NCBI GenBank assembly: GCA_034420695.1
Contig: DAOULB010000045.1
Span: 65,687-129,686 of the forward strand
Reading direction: 5' to 3'
Source of the DNA: Io17-Chloro-G2 sp034420695
GTDB lineage: Bacteria > Chloroflexota > Dehalococcoidia > Lucifugimonadales > UBA3495
Length of the DNA stretch: 64,000 nt
Part shown: one piece after another, positions 43,088-51,631 of the stretch
Position numbering within the stretch: position 1 is the stretch's first letter
Layout: each line of letters begins with the position of its first letter
Position numbers and translations under genes: made by a program
The notes under the pieces: model-generated
Databases searched by the model: none
The model's input: only the letters and a program-made list of their open reading frames with translations
Told to the model about the DNA's origin: nothing

Positions 43088-44167
43088 TTACTGAGGAGGA
43101 AGGATGGCGAAACACTTGGGCGAGTTGAAGATCCAAGTGTCCAAGTAGGACACGTAGGAAGGCTTGCGCTCTTCCACCACTCCGGCCATGCAGATCCAGT
43201 TCCGGAACTCCTGGTCGCCGGAATCGAAGATTTCATCGTTGGTTATGTCAGCCCAACGCCGCTGCTCCCCAACCCGCAACTGATCCACGTGCTGCTGGTC
43301 GGCCTCCCGGTCGGGCCAGAGGTAGTGGGTCTTGGCCGTCAGGAAGGCGTGGGACCAACTGGAGGACGCAATGACGGCAGTGCGCTCGGGGCGCTCGTCC
43401 AGCACCTCCCTCAAGAGCTGGCCCAGCCGGAAGCAGGTGCGCGGCGTCGGCCCCTCGGGGCCCATGGTGTCCAGGTAGGGGTCTTTCTCGGAATCGGCCC
43501 GGTCGTCATACAGGTGGGCCATGCCACCCCGGTTGGGCAGCACCGCTTTGCCGTAGCAGTTGACTTGGACGGGAATAACAGGGTAAGTCCACGGGTTGTC
43601 GTGGTCGAAGTCCAGATACACCAGGCCGTTGGCGAAGGCATGGCCCAAGCCCCGGTTGAAGTGCAGGCTCTTGTAGGAGTAGGGCATAGGGAAGTCCCGC
43701 TCGATGAGACTGTTGGCAATCTCCCTGGCCATCATCCCGGCCCCGGGGACCGTCACCGTGGTGTCAGGCTCCACTCCCCACAGGTTGTTCTTGTCGTGCC
43801 GGAAGAAGGGCTGGCAGACGAACTCGTCGGCGCAGTACACGTTGAAGGGCGGGATTATGTCTTCCTTGAAGTTCTCGTACTGGTCGTCGCCGAAAATAAT
43901 GACGGCGTCGGGCTTGAACTCGTCGATGGCCTCCCGGACCTTCTTGAAACCTTCGCGGTGCTCCTCCCAGTGGACCACGGCCCGTTCCAGCTCATGCTCC
44001 CATTCGTCCTGCATGGCCGGGGGCCAGTTCTTGGGGTCCTTCATGTGCTCCGGCACCTTGCTGCTGGTCAGGATGCGGCGAATTTGCTGGGTCCACGTGT
44101 TGTCCTTGGGTTTGCCCCACATGGGGCCGGGATAGTGGGTCATTCCGATTCCCAGTACATCTCCCAT
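43088..44167 (-). CDS. LigB-type extradiol ring-cleavage dioxygenase subunit
   Basis: 359 residues from ATG 44167 with AAGGAGGATG upstream; a longer reading from 44347 would run into unrelated sequence. Motifs: GIGMTHYPGPMWG, DAVIIFGDDQYENF (His replaced by Asp-Asp-Gln near the usual metal region), LPNRGGMAHLYDDRA, and AVIASSSWSHAFLT, as in protocatechuate 4,5-dioxygenase beta-like proteins. Usually non-heme Fe(II) ring cleavage. 77 bp downstream of the Rieske gene, same strand. Confidence 0.85.
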   Translation of the reverse strand: MGDVLGIGMTHYPGPMWGKPKDNTWTQQIRRILTSSKVPEHMKDPKNWPPAMQDEWEHELERAVVHWEEHREGFKKVREAIDEFKPDAVIIFGDDQYENFKEDIIPPFNVYCADEFVCQPFFRHDKNNLWGVEPDTTVTVPGAGMMAREIANSLIERDFPMPYSYKSLHFNRGLGHAFANGLVYLDFDHDNPWTYPVIPVQVNCYGKAVLPNRGGMAHLYDDRADSEKDPYLDTMGPEGPTPRTCFRLGQLLREVLDERPERTAVIASSSWSHAFLTAKTHYLWPDREADQQHVDQLRVGEQRRWADITNDEIFDSGDQEFRNWICMAGVVEERKPSYVSYLDTWIFNSPKCFAILPPQ

Positions 44168-44244
44168 GGCTTCATCCTCCTTTGATTTGTGCTGCTGTGT
44201 ATGGTGCTGCGTGCACTGCCCGGCCCGCTGGGCCTGACCGGCCG

Positions 44245-45723
44245 CTAGTCCAAGGCTACCGGCTGGGTTGACGCCTCGTGAGCCGCCGGCTCTGTGACCA
44301 TTTCCCCAACCGGTGTAGAACCATCCTCTTCTTGCAGTTTGCTCCACTCCTCACCGGTGCGGGTGGGAGGGTGGTTGGAGCCGTAGGTCCCTCCCAGTCT
44401 TTGGAAGTCCCGGCTGCGGCGGGCCAGATGGCGGCGGAAATAGATTACCTCGGTGTCCAGGATGCTCAGCTTCTGGGGAATGTCGAACCGGAGCCGGTCC
44501 TTCTGGAAGGTGACCAAGTCCTCCCATTCGTTGACCCTGGTGATGGTGTTGGGTTTGCGCCAGAGGCGATACCACAGGTACTTGTACATCCGGCCCAGCA
44601 AGGTCTTCGGCCTCCGGCCGATGGTGTAGGTCCACACCCGGCAGGTTTCGAAGGTAACGGGCACCATCCAGCGCATGTGCAGGGTGATGGACGGCTTCTC
44701 GCTGCCGCTGCCCACCCGTATCTTGGAAGGGAGTTCCATTCCGTGGGCAAAGCTGGGGATTCCCAGCAGGCTGGTCTGGGGAACGCCCCCGGTCAGCGCA
44801 CCGGGACGCTTCAGCTTAGGCAGGAACTGGTACCACCGTTTCTTGGGCCAAGTGTCGTCCACACCGGGATGATAGTCCTCACCGAACTTGGGGCTGACCG
44901 GGTTGCTGACGAAACGCTTCTCGTCGGCGTAGGTAATCTTGATGCCGCCGTAGTTGGCGAGCCGGGGGCGGAAGAAGGGCAGTTCCTTGCTCAGCAGTCC
45001 GTGGAACTTGAACTTCCAAGGCTTGGTCCAACCGCCCATGTAGTTGAACATCCGGCGGTGGAGGTAGGCTTCGTGGTAGTCGATTCCCTGGTTAACCGGT
45101 TCGGTCCAGTTGGCATCCCAGACCGAGGAGTGGTGGTACCAGTGATTCTTGGAGTCCAGGATTTCCGGGGGCAGGTCTTCCTCCAAAGGCACCGGTTCGG
45201 TCTCTCCCATCCAGACGTAGACTACTCCGTTGTATTCCTGGGTGGAATAGGAGCGGACTGTCATCTTCCCAACCATGGGAGTGTCGGGGTAGTCGATAAG
45301 GCCGGCGACGCACTCGCCTTGGCCGTCGAAGGTGTAGCCGTGGTATTCGCAGGTGATTGTGCCGGGGAAAATGGACTCCCCCTGCGAGAGGCGGGCGCTG
45401 CGGTGGGGGCACCAGTCGAAGAGGGCGTAGACCTTGTCGGCCTTGCCCCGGAAGAAGACTATGTCCTCCCCCAGCATGGTGACGTAGACCGGCTTCTTAG
45501 GGCCCACGTCCTTTTTGTAGACTCCCGGGTACCAGTATTCCCGGAATCCCATGGGGGGAACGTACTCGAAGGGTCCAATCTGGGAGGCACCCTGGGCTTC
45601 CCGCCAGGCTAATTCGGCATCCAGCGGCAGAACGGAACCGTTCAGGGGCAGACCGTTGTTGGGAATGGCGCCGTTAGTATCGTGGTTCCCGTTGGTTGCA
45701 GCCGGGTCTTGGATTTCCACCAT
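44245..45723 (-). CDS. Rieske non-heme iron oxygenase, large subunit
   Basis: 492 residues. Rieske [2Fe-2S] motif FDWCPHRSARLSQG and TCEYHGYTFDGQGEC (Cys-x-His ... Cys-x2-His), then the mononuclear iron site with GIDYHEAYLHRRMFN. Such subunits hydroxylate or demethylate aromatic substrates; electron partners are not present here. Adjacent LigB dioxygenase, dienelactone hydrolase and amidohydrolase suggest successive hydroxylation, ring cleavage and lactone opening. Confidence 0.94.
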   Translation of the reverse strand: MVEIQDPAATNGNHDTNGAIPNNGLPLNGSVLPLDAELAWREAQGASQIGPFEYVPPMGFREYWYPGVYKKDVGPKKPVYVTMLGEDIVFFRGKADKVYALFDWCPHRSARLSQGESIFPGTITCEYHGYTFDGQGECVAGLIDYPDTPMVGKMTVRSYSTQEYNGVVYVWMGETEPVPLEEDLPPEILDSKNHWYHHSSVWDANWTEPVNQGIDYHEAYLHRRMFNYMGGWTKPWKFKFHGLLSKELPFFRPRLANYGGIKITYADEKRFVSNPVSPKFGEDYHPGVDDTWPKKRWYQFLPKLKRPGALTGGVPQTSLLGIPSFAHGMELPSKIRVGSGSEKPSITLHMRWMVPVTFETCRVWTYTIGRRPKTLLGRMYKYLWYRLWRKPNTITRVNEWEDLVTFQKDRLRFDIPQKLSILDTEVIYFRRHLARRSRDFQRLGGTYGSNHPPTRTGEEWSKLQEEDGSTPVGEMVTEPAAHEASTQPVALD

Positions 45724-45804
45724 GTCGCAACCCCCTGTCGAGCGTGCTCTGGACCACTATCCTTGAGGAAATGCTTATCGCCAGGTTTGACGAAACTTAA
45801 GCAA

Positions 45805-45981
45805 TCAAGTGTCTTGGCCGTTGGTTTTCAGATTGAGTTTCTTTTCGGCCGGAGATGGTTCCGAAAACTCCTCTCCCCGGGCTTTAGCTTGCCGGCGCCG
45901 CTCGTCCCATTCCTCCCACGCTTGAATTTGCTTGTTCCGCTCGTCCCGCATCCTTTCTATCATTCTTCTAGCTATTACCAT
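45805..45981 (-). CDS. Small charged hypothetical protein
   Basis: 58 residues starting MVIARRMIERMRDERNKQIQ, then AWEEWDERRRQAKARGEEFS and EPSPAEKK. A helical, Arg/Glu-rich protein ending in a proline-containing tail. It starts 12 bp after the end of the small membrane protein gene, so the two form a tiny operon. Function unknown. Confidence 0.6.
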   Translation of the reverse strand: MVIARRMIERMRDERNKQIQAWEEWDERRRQAKARGEEFSEPSPAEKKLNLKTNGQDT

Positions 45982-45993
45982 AGCAATCGCCCA

Positions 45994-46176
45994 TTAAGCC
46001 AAGCCAAGGATTGCAACAGCAACAGCTGCGCTGATGCCCTGCCCAATGGCGGCAATGGTCTCCGGGACGGCGTTCCTATCGATGTGGGCCACTTTGTACC
46101 ACGCCGTCCAGCCGACAACGCACATAGGGATGGCGACGGATGCCATGAGGTACTTGGCTTCATAATCCCGGAACAC
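45994..46176 (-). CDS. Small two-helix membrane protein
   Basis: 60 residues, with two predicted membrane helices: YLMASVAIPMCVVGWTAWYKV and IAAIGQGISAAVAVAILGLA. GTG 46176 has only a weak ribosome-binding site. Cotranscribed with the downstream 58-residue charged protein. Function unknown. Confidence 0.55.
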   Translation of the reverse strand: MFRDYEAKYLMASVAIPMCVVGWTAWYKVAHIDRNAVPETIAAIGQGISAAVAVAILGLA

Positions 46177-46250
46177 CTTTCGCTATTCTATGCACTTACC
46201 CGGTTAGTGGCAATTGCCGTATTACTGGGATGCCGCTCGTATGCAGCGAA

Positions 46251-46829
46251 TCAGAACTTCTCCACCCCGAACAGGGTCCAGCCGGGGCGGCTGCGGGTGA
46301 GTTCTGAATCTTCCACGGCCATGCCCGTCCGGGAGGGAAGCTGCAAGGCCCGGTGGATTGCCCAAGAAGAGAAGCCCTGCACGGCGGGCATGGCCTCGAT
46401 TTCCTCCAAGCTGAAGAAGCCGGCGCCGGTGGTTTCCACCCCGTCGAAGGTGGGTTCCCCCGACACCAAGTCCAGCCGGAAGACCACGTACACGTTAGCA
46501 ACCGGTTCACCGACAGAGTGACGGACTCCAATAACGTCGGAGACCGTGGCAATGATTCCGGCCTCTTCCCGCACCTCCCGCTCCACAGCGTGGACTATCT
46601 CCTCGTCAGACTCCACGTACCCGCCGGGAATCTGCCAGTCGCCCCTCCGCGGGTTGATGCCACGCTGGATCAACAGGGCCTTGCCGTCCCGTATCACCAC
46701 ACCACCGCAGCCGATGGAGTGATGGCCAAAGTGGATAAAGCCGCAGCCATCGGCAAGGCAGGCGGGACGCTCCCTGCCGCCGTCCAGCTTGGTTCCCAAC
46801 TTGTCGCCGCACCGGGGGCAGTAGTTCAT
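46251..46829 (-). CDS. Nudix hydrolase with N-terminal zinc ribbon
   Basis: 192 residues. An N-terminal CPRCG ... CLADGCG zinc ribbon precedes a Nudix box GGYVESDEEIVHAVEREVRE plus EAGI, as in NudC/NADH-pyrophosphatase-like or ADP-ribose hydrolases. Hydrolyses nucleoside diphosphate derivatives. Free-standing, divergent from the next SDR. Confidence 0.92.
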   Translation of the reverse strand: MNYCPRCGDKLGTKLDGGRERPACLADGCGFIHFGHHSIGCGGVVIRDGKALLIQRGINPRRGDWQIPGGYVESDEEIVHAVEREVREEAGIIATVSDVIGVRHSVGEPVANVYVVFRLDLVSGEPTFDGVETTGAGFFSLEEIEAMPAVQGFSSWAIHRALQLPSRTGMAVEDSELTRSRPGWTLFGVEKF

Positions 46830-47036
46830 GGTCTATTCTCCAATTTGGGCGCAACGATTAACTGGAGCCCTTGGGTAACAGGGGGCACCAGGGTGGCTGG
46901 AATTATATCAGGCAAGGCTGTCCGTCAGCCGGGCCCGCCTGTGTTGCCTTGGCCTTCAACCTTGCATACACTGAGGACGATTGAAGCAAGCCGGTCTAAC
47001 CGGTTCTGAATTTGACCAGACGCAAGGAGCAGCGGA

Positions 47037-47834
47037 ATGGACTTGGAGCTAAGCGGAAAGAAAGCAATTATAACCGGGGGCAGCCGGGGCATCGGCAAGG
47101 CAGTGGCCCGGGAGTTTGGCCGGGAGGGGGTGGAAGTGGCCTTGGTGTCCCGGGGCCGGGAAGCCTTGGATGAAACGGCCAAGGAACTGGAGGAAGAGAC
47201 GGGAGGCCGTTTCGTGGTGATTCCCGCCGACACCAGCAACGAAGCCGCGGTGAAGGACATGGTCAAGGAGGCTGCCGACGCCCTGGGCCACTTGGACATA
47301 CTGGTGAACGGGGCTGCCAAGGTGGGTGGTGGCCCAGCGCCCACCTTGGCCGAAATTACTGAAGAAGCGTTCTGGGACGATATGAACACCAAGGTGTTGG
47401 GCTACCTCAGGTGCGCCAGAGAGGTGGCCCCCTACATGGCCAGCCGGGGATGGGGCAGGATCATCAACATCAGCGGCATGGCGGCCCGGCAGTCCGGAAC
47501 CATCATCGGCAGCATGAGGAACGTCTCGGTGGCCGCGATGACCAAGAACCTTGCCGACGAGCTGGGGCCCTTGGGAATCAACGTGAGCGTGGTGCATCCG
47601 GGACTCACCCGCACCGAACGCACTGCCGCGATGGTGGAGGCCCACATGCAGGCCAACGGGTTGTCTAGGGAGGAAGCGGAGAAGAGCATGGCCTCCCACG
47701 TATCCATCAAGAGAATTGTGGATGCCAGGGAAATCGCTTATGTCGTCACCTTCTTAGCTTCGCCCAAATCGGTGGCCATCACCGGGGACACCATCGCCAC
47801 TGCCGGCGGCAATGGACGGGCTATCCACTACTAG
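47037..47834 (+). CDS. Atypical short-chain dehydrogenase lacking the Tyr-x3-Lys pair
   Basis: 265 residues. Good cofactor motif ITGGSRGIGKAVA and NGAAK, and catalytic Ser in IINISGMAARQSG. Where YxxxK is expected the sequence reads GSMRNVSVAAMTKNLADELG: aligning the AAMTK helix puts Gly at Tyr and Asn at Lys. This RNV type is a recognised but poorly described branch of SDRs. It may bind NAD(P) without standard catalysis. AGGAG precedes ATG 47037. Confidence 0.88.
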   Translation: MDLELSGKKAIITGGSRGIGKAVAREFGREGVEVALVSRGREALDETAKELEEETGGRFVVIPADTSNEAAVKDMVKEAADALGHLDILVNGAAKVGGGPAPTLAEITEEAFWDDMNTKVLGYLRCAREVAPYMASRGWGRIINISGMAARQSGTIIGSMRNVSVAAMTKNLADELGPLGINVSVVHPGLTRTERTAAMVEAHMQANGLSREEAEKSMASHVSIKRIVDAREIAYVVTFLASPKSVAITGDTIATAGGNGRAIHY

Positions 47835-47894
47835 CAGCAGCCCAGGAAATTTCTGCCCGGCGGCCTCACGGTCAATGGTTAACGGAGAGTCGAG

Positions 47895-48206
47895 ATGTAC
47901 GTGGCAACAAACCGTATCAAGGTCCGTAAGCCCCACGGCCCGGACTTGGAAGGGCTTTTTGAACACCGGGGAGGGCTGGAACAGCAGGACGGCTTTTTGT
48001 GTTTCGAGTTGTGGAAGGCCAAAGGCGAGGAAGACCATGAGGAGTACTTGGTGGTCTCCCACTGGGACACCAAGGAAGCCCACGACTTGTGGACCAGGAG
48101 CGAGGCCTTCCGCCGGGCCCATACCGGCATGGGTGCGGACTTCATCATGGGCCGGGGTGAGTTCTCCGATTACGAAGTGCGGGTCGCCTCACGGGCCGGC
48201 GAGTAA
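47895..48206 (+). CDS. Antibiotic biosynthesis monooxygenase / IsdG-like heme-degrading fold
   Basis: 103 residues. The ferredoxin-like ABM fold, with Asn in VATNRIKV, Trp in VVSHWDTKEAH and His in FRRAHTG at the places used by IsdG/HmoA heme monooxygenases. It follows the SDR by 60 bp with GGAG before the ATG. Could be a heme-degrading or cofactor-free quinol monooxygenase. Confidence 0.85.
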   Translation: MYVATNRIKVRKPHGPDLEGLFEHRGGLEQQDGFLCFELWKAKGEEDHEEYLVVSHWDTKEAHDLWTRSEAFRRAHTGMGADFIMGRGEFSDYEVRVASRAGE

Positions 48207-48339
48207 TCTGCCGGGAAGCGGGTACCGGTGCAGGCGCCAAGGCCGGGAGCCCGTCAGTCCCATGCTATAATCCCGCCGAACCTAACCCACGTTTCAAGCC
48301 CAAGATTCTGGAGAACAGAAAGGGTTCTGGAGAGCGAGA

Positions 48340-49227
48340 ATGAAGCGCGCAGTGGAATTTTACAGCGAGGGCGTCAAGCTGTGCGGGGACGTCTATACCC
48401 CCGACGATTTGCAGACCGGGGAGACTCGTTCGGCTGTGCTGCTGTGCCACGGCTATACTGGCGTCAAGGACCTATACCTGCCCGACAACGCCGCCTCGCT
48501 GAACCGCGCCGGCTATGTCGCCATGACCTTCGACTACAAGGGATGGGGCGAAAGCGAAGGCTCCCGCAGCCGGTTGGCCCCTTACAGCCGGGTGGCCGAC
48601 GTGCTGGCGGCCCTGACTTTCCTGGGCTTGCAGCCGGAGGTGGACGAGGACCGGATGGGGCTGTACGGCACCAGCTACGGCGGGGCCACCGTGTCCTGGG
48701 TGGCGGCCACAGACCCACGGCCGAAGTGCGTCGTCAGCGTCGTGGGCATTGGCAATGGCGCGCGGTGGATGAGCCGGGTCCGCCGGGTTGACGAGTGGTT
48801 CGACCTGCAGGAGGTCTCCAAGGCCGACCGGGAGCAGCGGGCGATGACCGGACAGTCCCGCATGGTGGACCGGAGCGAAATTTTGCTTCCCGACCGGCAG
48901 TCGGCGGAGCTGGCCGCCGCGGCCCGGCGCAACAACCCCGCTGCGGTGGGGACCATCCCCGTGGAATATATTGACGATACCCTGGGATTCAACCCGGAAT
49001 GGATAGTCGACAAGATTTCACCCCGGCCCATCCTGTTCATCACTTCGGACAACGACCGCTTGGTGCTGAAGGAAGAGTCGGAGCAGCTATACGCCCACGC
49101 CAAGGAGCCGAAGAAGCTGGTGGTGCTGAAGGGTGTGGGGCACTACGAAGTGTACGCCGAACCCGCCTTCACCCAGGTCATGGCCGAGACCTTGGCTTGG
49201 TTCGAAGAGCACCTGCCCGCCAAGTAG
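48340..49227 (+). CDS. Alpha/beta hydrolase (S9/Dlh-like)
   Basis: 295 residues. Nucleophile motif YGTSYGGATVS, oxyanion HGYTG, Asp in FITSDNDRLVL and His in GVGHYEVYAE. Probably an esterase or C-C bond hydrolase; no signal. GGAG lies upstream of ATG 48340. Confidence 0.9.
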   Translation: MKRAVEFYSEGVKLCGDVYTPDDLQTGETRSAVLLCHGYTGVKDLYLPDNAASLNRAGYVAMTFDYKGWGESEGSRSRLAPYSRVADVLAALTFLGLQPEVDEDRMGLYGTSYGGATVSWVAATDPRPKCVVSVVGIGNGARWMSRVRRVDEWFDLQEVSKADREQRAMTGQSRMVDRSEILLPDRQSAELAAAARRNNPAAVGTIPVEYIDDTLGFNPEWIVDKISPRPILFITSDNDRLVLKEESEQLYAHAKEPKKLVVLKGVGHYEVYAEPAFTQVMAETLAWFEEHLPAK

Positions 49228-49272
49228 CTGGGGGCCTGGCAACCCAAGTAAGCAACTTCCTGGTAAGCCTGG

Positions 49273-49665
49273 TCAGGAAACCAGGGCAATGGCCTCTATC
49301 TCTATCTTCAGGTCCGGGTTGACCAGGGCGCTGACCTCGACCATGGTGCTCGCCGGATAAGGGGCACTGAAATACTCGCCCCGCACCTTGTGAATGGCGG
49401 CGTAATCCCCCACATCGGTCACGAAAACCGTGACCTTGACCACGTCATCCAAGGTGGCCCCGCCCTCGGCCAGCACCGCTTTCACGTTCTCCAGCACCTG
49501 CCGGGTCTGGGCCTCTATGTCTCCAATTCCCACGGTTTCACCCTGGGAATTGCGGGCCACTTGGCCCGAAACGAACACCATGTTCCCCGCCGGTGCCTTG
49601 ATGCCTTGGGACATGATGCCTGTGGGCGTGGATAGCTGGGAGCTGACCAAGACTTCCTTAGCCAT
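49273..49665 (-). CDS. RidA/YjgF/Rid family protein
   Basis: 130 residues. Trimeric Rid fold: GNMVFVSGQVARNSQGETVG, QTRQVLENVKAVLAEGGA, and the end ASTMVEVSALVNPDLKIEIE. The catalytic Arg of RidA-type imine deaminases (PARS region) is replaced by Ser (YPASTMV), placing it among Rid2-7 relatives that lack deaminase function. GGAGG precedes the ATG. Confidence 0.9.
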   Translation of the reverse strand: MAKEVLVSSQLSTPTGIMSQGIKAPAGNMVFVSGQVARNSQGETVGIGDIEAQTRQVLENVKAVLAEGGATLDDVVKVTVFVTDVGDYAAIHKVRGEYFSAPYPASTMVEVSALVNPDLKIEIEAIALVS

Positions 49666-49698
49666 TGCTGGACCTCCGCATTATCGAGTGGCATAGAC

Positions 49699-49727
49699 AA
49701 TGGCCCACCAGTTAGCGGTGGGCCATT
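49699..49727. terminator. Strong hairpin between ridA-like and DsbA-like genes
   Basis: AATGGCCCACC and GGTGGGCCATT form an 11-bp perfect stem with a 7-nt loop. Only short T runs flank it; it may partly end the DsbA-like transcript or stabilise RNA. Confidence 0.5.
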
Positions 49728-49767
49728 CTTTGGGAACTATTCTCAGAGGTGAAACCCGCAGCGGGGG

Positions 49768-50376
49768 CTAGGACTGCCCCGCCTTGTCGATGGCCGCCCG
49801 CAGGTCTTCCACACTCACGTCGCCCACCAGCAGCTCACCGTCAACCATGTAGGTTGGTGTCACTCCCACGCCCCGCTCCCGGGCGGCGGCGTACTCGTCC
49901 ATAACCTGTTGCCGGTAGCGCCCCGACTCCAGCAAGGGGGCCAGTTCCGCCCAGTTGAGGCCGCTCTGCTCGGCGGCTTCCTGCAGGGCGGAAAGTTTTC
50001 CAAAGTCGACGTCCTGCTCCCAGTACCCCTTGGCGATTGCGTGGTGGAACTCGCCGTCCCGACCCTGCTCCTTGGCGTACATGGTGGCTTCGTGGGCCAG
50101 CTTGGTATTGGGAGACCACTTGGGGCGGCGCATCACCAAACCAACGCCCTCGGCCCGGGCCTGCATGGCGGGGTTGAGGCCGGTCTCGGACTCGCCTTCC
50201 CGCTGGGGCCGCGGTTCGCCTTCATCGGGCTTGTCGGGGTTCAGCAGGTAGGGCCTGCGGTCGATTGCTATAGAGGTCTCAGATGCAACCTTGTCGAGCC
50301 TGCCCAGGCCGACGTAGCAGAAGGGTCAAGTGTAGTCGTACCAGACTGTTACTTGCACGGGCGAATTCGTGGTCAT
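49768..50376 (-). CDS. DsbA/FrnE-like thiol oxidoreductase with in-frame UGA at the CxxC site (candidate selenoprotein)
   Basis: 202 codons. ATG 50376 has a perfect AGGAGG 6 nt upstream. Codons read TVWYDYT-UGA-PFCYVGLGRLD: the UGA (50328-50326) replaces the first Cys of the family CxxC (DYTCPFCYVG in relatives). The frame stays open to 49768 and keeps the thioredoxin-fold end, including the cis-Pro loop VGVTPTYMVDG. Twelve nt after the UGA, 50313-50293 folds into a hairpin (GUCGG/UCGAC stem, CCU/AGG upper stem, GGGC loop) at the spacing of bacterial SECIS elements. If UGA is selenocysteine the active site is UxxC; otherwise it is a nonsense mutation or an error. No selA/selB/selC/selD is in the window. 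Confidence 0.72.
50293..50328 (-). promoter_or_regulatory. UGA codon and SECIS-like hairpin
   Basis: In-frame UGA followed after 12 nt by a 21-nt hairpin with a 5-bp lower stem, a bulged C, a 3-bp upper stem and a 4-nt loop rich in G. Distance from UGA to loop (about 21-24 nt) is in the range of characterised bacterial SECIS elements. By hand folding only. Confidence 0.45.
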
Positions 50377-50427
50377 GATTTACCTCCTGTTTTCACTGGG
50401 TCAAGTGGCGGGATGAAATAGCACCGG

Positions 50428-50745
50428 TTACTTCCACTCCCCGTCCGTGGGCCAGATGTTGCTGCTGCCCCGCCCGGCACCGGTGGGCCCTTCGTCCCGC
50501 CAGTCCGCCACGGTATCACGCCACTTGATGAAGTGGGGCGCTTGGGTGTGGGCTTGGAAGGCCGCCTCATCTACGTACACTTCGTAGAGCCACACGCGGT
50601 TTGAATCGGCTGCATCCTGGATTACGTCGAAACGCAGGCAACCGGGCTCGTCGTTGACCGAGCCCCGGGCGTCGTCCAGCAGCGCTTCGATGAATTCGTC
50701 CTTGTGCCCCTCCTTAATCTGGATGGGGGCGATAATTACATACAT
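50428..50745 (-). CDS. Antibiotic biosynthesis monooxygenase (YgiN-type)
   Basis: 105 residues. Dimeric alpha/beta ABM fold: YVIIAPIQIKEGHKDEFIEA, EPGCLRFDVIQD and WLYEVYVDEAAFQAHTQAPHF. Typical of quinol monooxygenases and small oxidative enzymes. AAGGAGG precedes ATG 50745. Same strand as the DsbA-like gene, 51 bp upstream of it. Confidence 0.9.
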   Translation of the reverse strand: MYVIIAPIQIKEGHKDEFIEALLDDARGSVNDEPGCLRFDVIQDAADSNRVWLYEVYVDEAAFQAHTQAPHFIKWRDTVADWRDEGPTGAGRGSSNIWPTDGEWK

Positions 50746-50807
50746 AATTCCTCCTTTGGTGCACTGCTTTGGGGAAGCGTGGTTGCCTGGTGCAGCGGGA
50801 TGGCCGG

Positions 50808-51575
50808 CTAAAGCTCTGCTTCCACCCGGCTACGGAAGTCCTCGGCGCCAATCCGCAGCAATCCCCAAGCCGACACAGTAACGAAGTTGGCGCCCAGCTT
50901 GATGAATTCGGCCACGCCCGCAGCGTCGGAAGGCGAGTTGCCGCCCACGCCCACGTTCTTGCCCGCGGCGCGAATCCTGGGTACGACCTGGCTCATGAGG
51001 TTCCGTACCTCGGCCGGGGAGGCGTTGCCCATGCTCTGGCCCAAGTCCCCGGCGGCAACGTGGAATACGTCCACTCCCGGAACGTTGAGAATCTGGTCCA
51101 GGTTTTCCACCGCCTCGGTGTCTTCGATCATGGGGATGACCATGGTCTGGGCGTTGACCCACTGGGTGGACTCGTTCCGGGAGGCGGTTATTCCGTAGTC
51201 GTGGGGGCGGCCGCCGCCAACTCCCCGGTAGCCTTCCGGGTAGTACCGGGCCGCACGGGTCACCGACTCAGCCTCCTCGCGAGTGTCCACGTGGGGAACG
51301 ATAATTCCCTGCACGCCGCGGTCCAGGAACCGCAGCACCGTGGCGTCGGCATGGTCCGGAATCCTGGCAATGGGAGTGATGCCGAATACCTCGGCAGCCC
51401 GGACCATGTGCTCAACTTGGTCCAAGTCCGAAGGACCGTGTTCACAGTCGATCATGACGAAGTCGTACCCGATGAGCCCCAGTATTTCGATGATGTCCGG
51501 GGCGTACCGGGTGACGATGCCGCCGTATACGACCTTACCTTCGGCCAGCTTGGCTTTTGTGTGGTTTGTGCGCAT
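50808..51575 (-). CDS. HpcH/HpaI aldolase family protein
   Basis: 255 residues. Class II pyruvate aldolase signatures: FVMIDCEHGPSDLDQVEHMV with His, RFLDRGVQGIIVPHVDTREEA with metal ligands, and VIPMIEDTEAVENLDQIL. Cleaves or forms 4-hydroxy-2-oxoacids, typical of lower aromatic degradation pathways. Free-standing but near LLM and VOC genes on the same strand. Confidence 0.92.
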   Translation of the reverse strand: MRTNHTKAKLAEGKVVYGGIVTRYAPDIIEILGLIGYDFVMIDCEHGPSDLDQVEHMVRAAEVFGITPIARIPDHADATVLRFLDRGVQGIIVPHVDTREEAESVTRAARYYPEGYRGVGGGRPHDYGITASRNESTQWVNAQTMVIPMIEDTEAVENLDQILNVPGVDVFHVAAGDLGQSMGNASPAEVRNLMSQVVPRIRAAGKNVGVGGNSPSDAAGVAEFIKLGANFVTVSAWGLLRIGAEDFRSRVEAEL

Positions 51576-51631
51576 AACTCACCCGCCTTCAGGGTCCATC
51601 CTTGGCTTTCGATTGCAACGCCAACCCGCCC

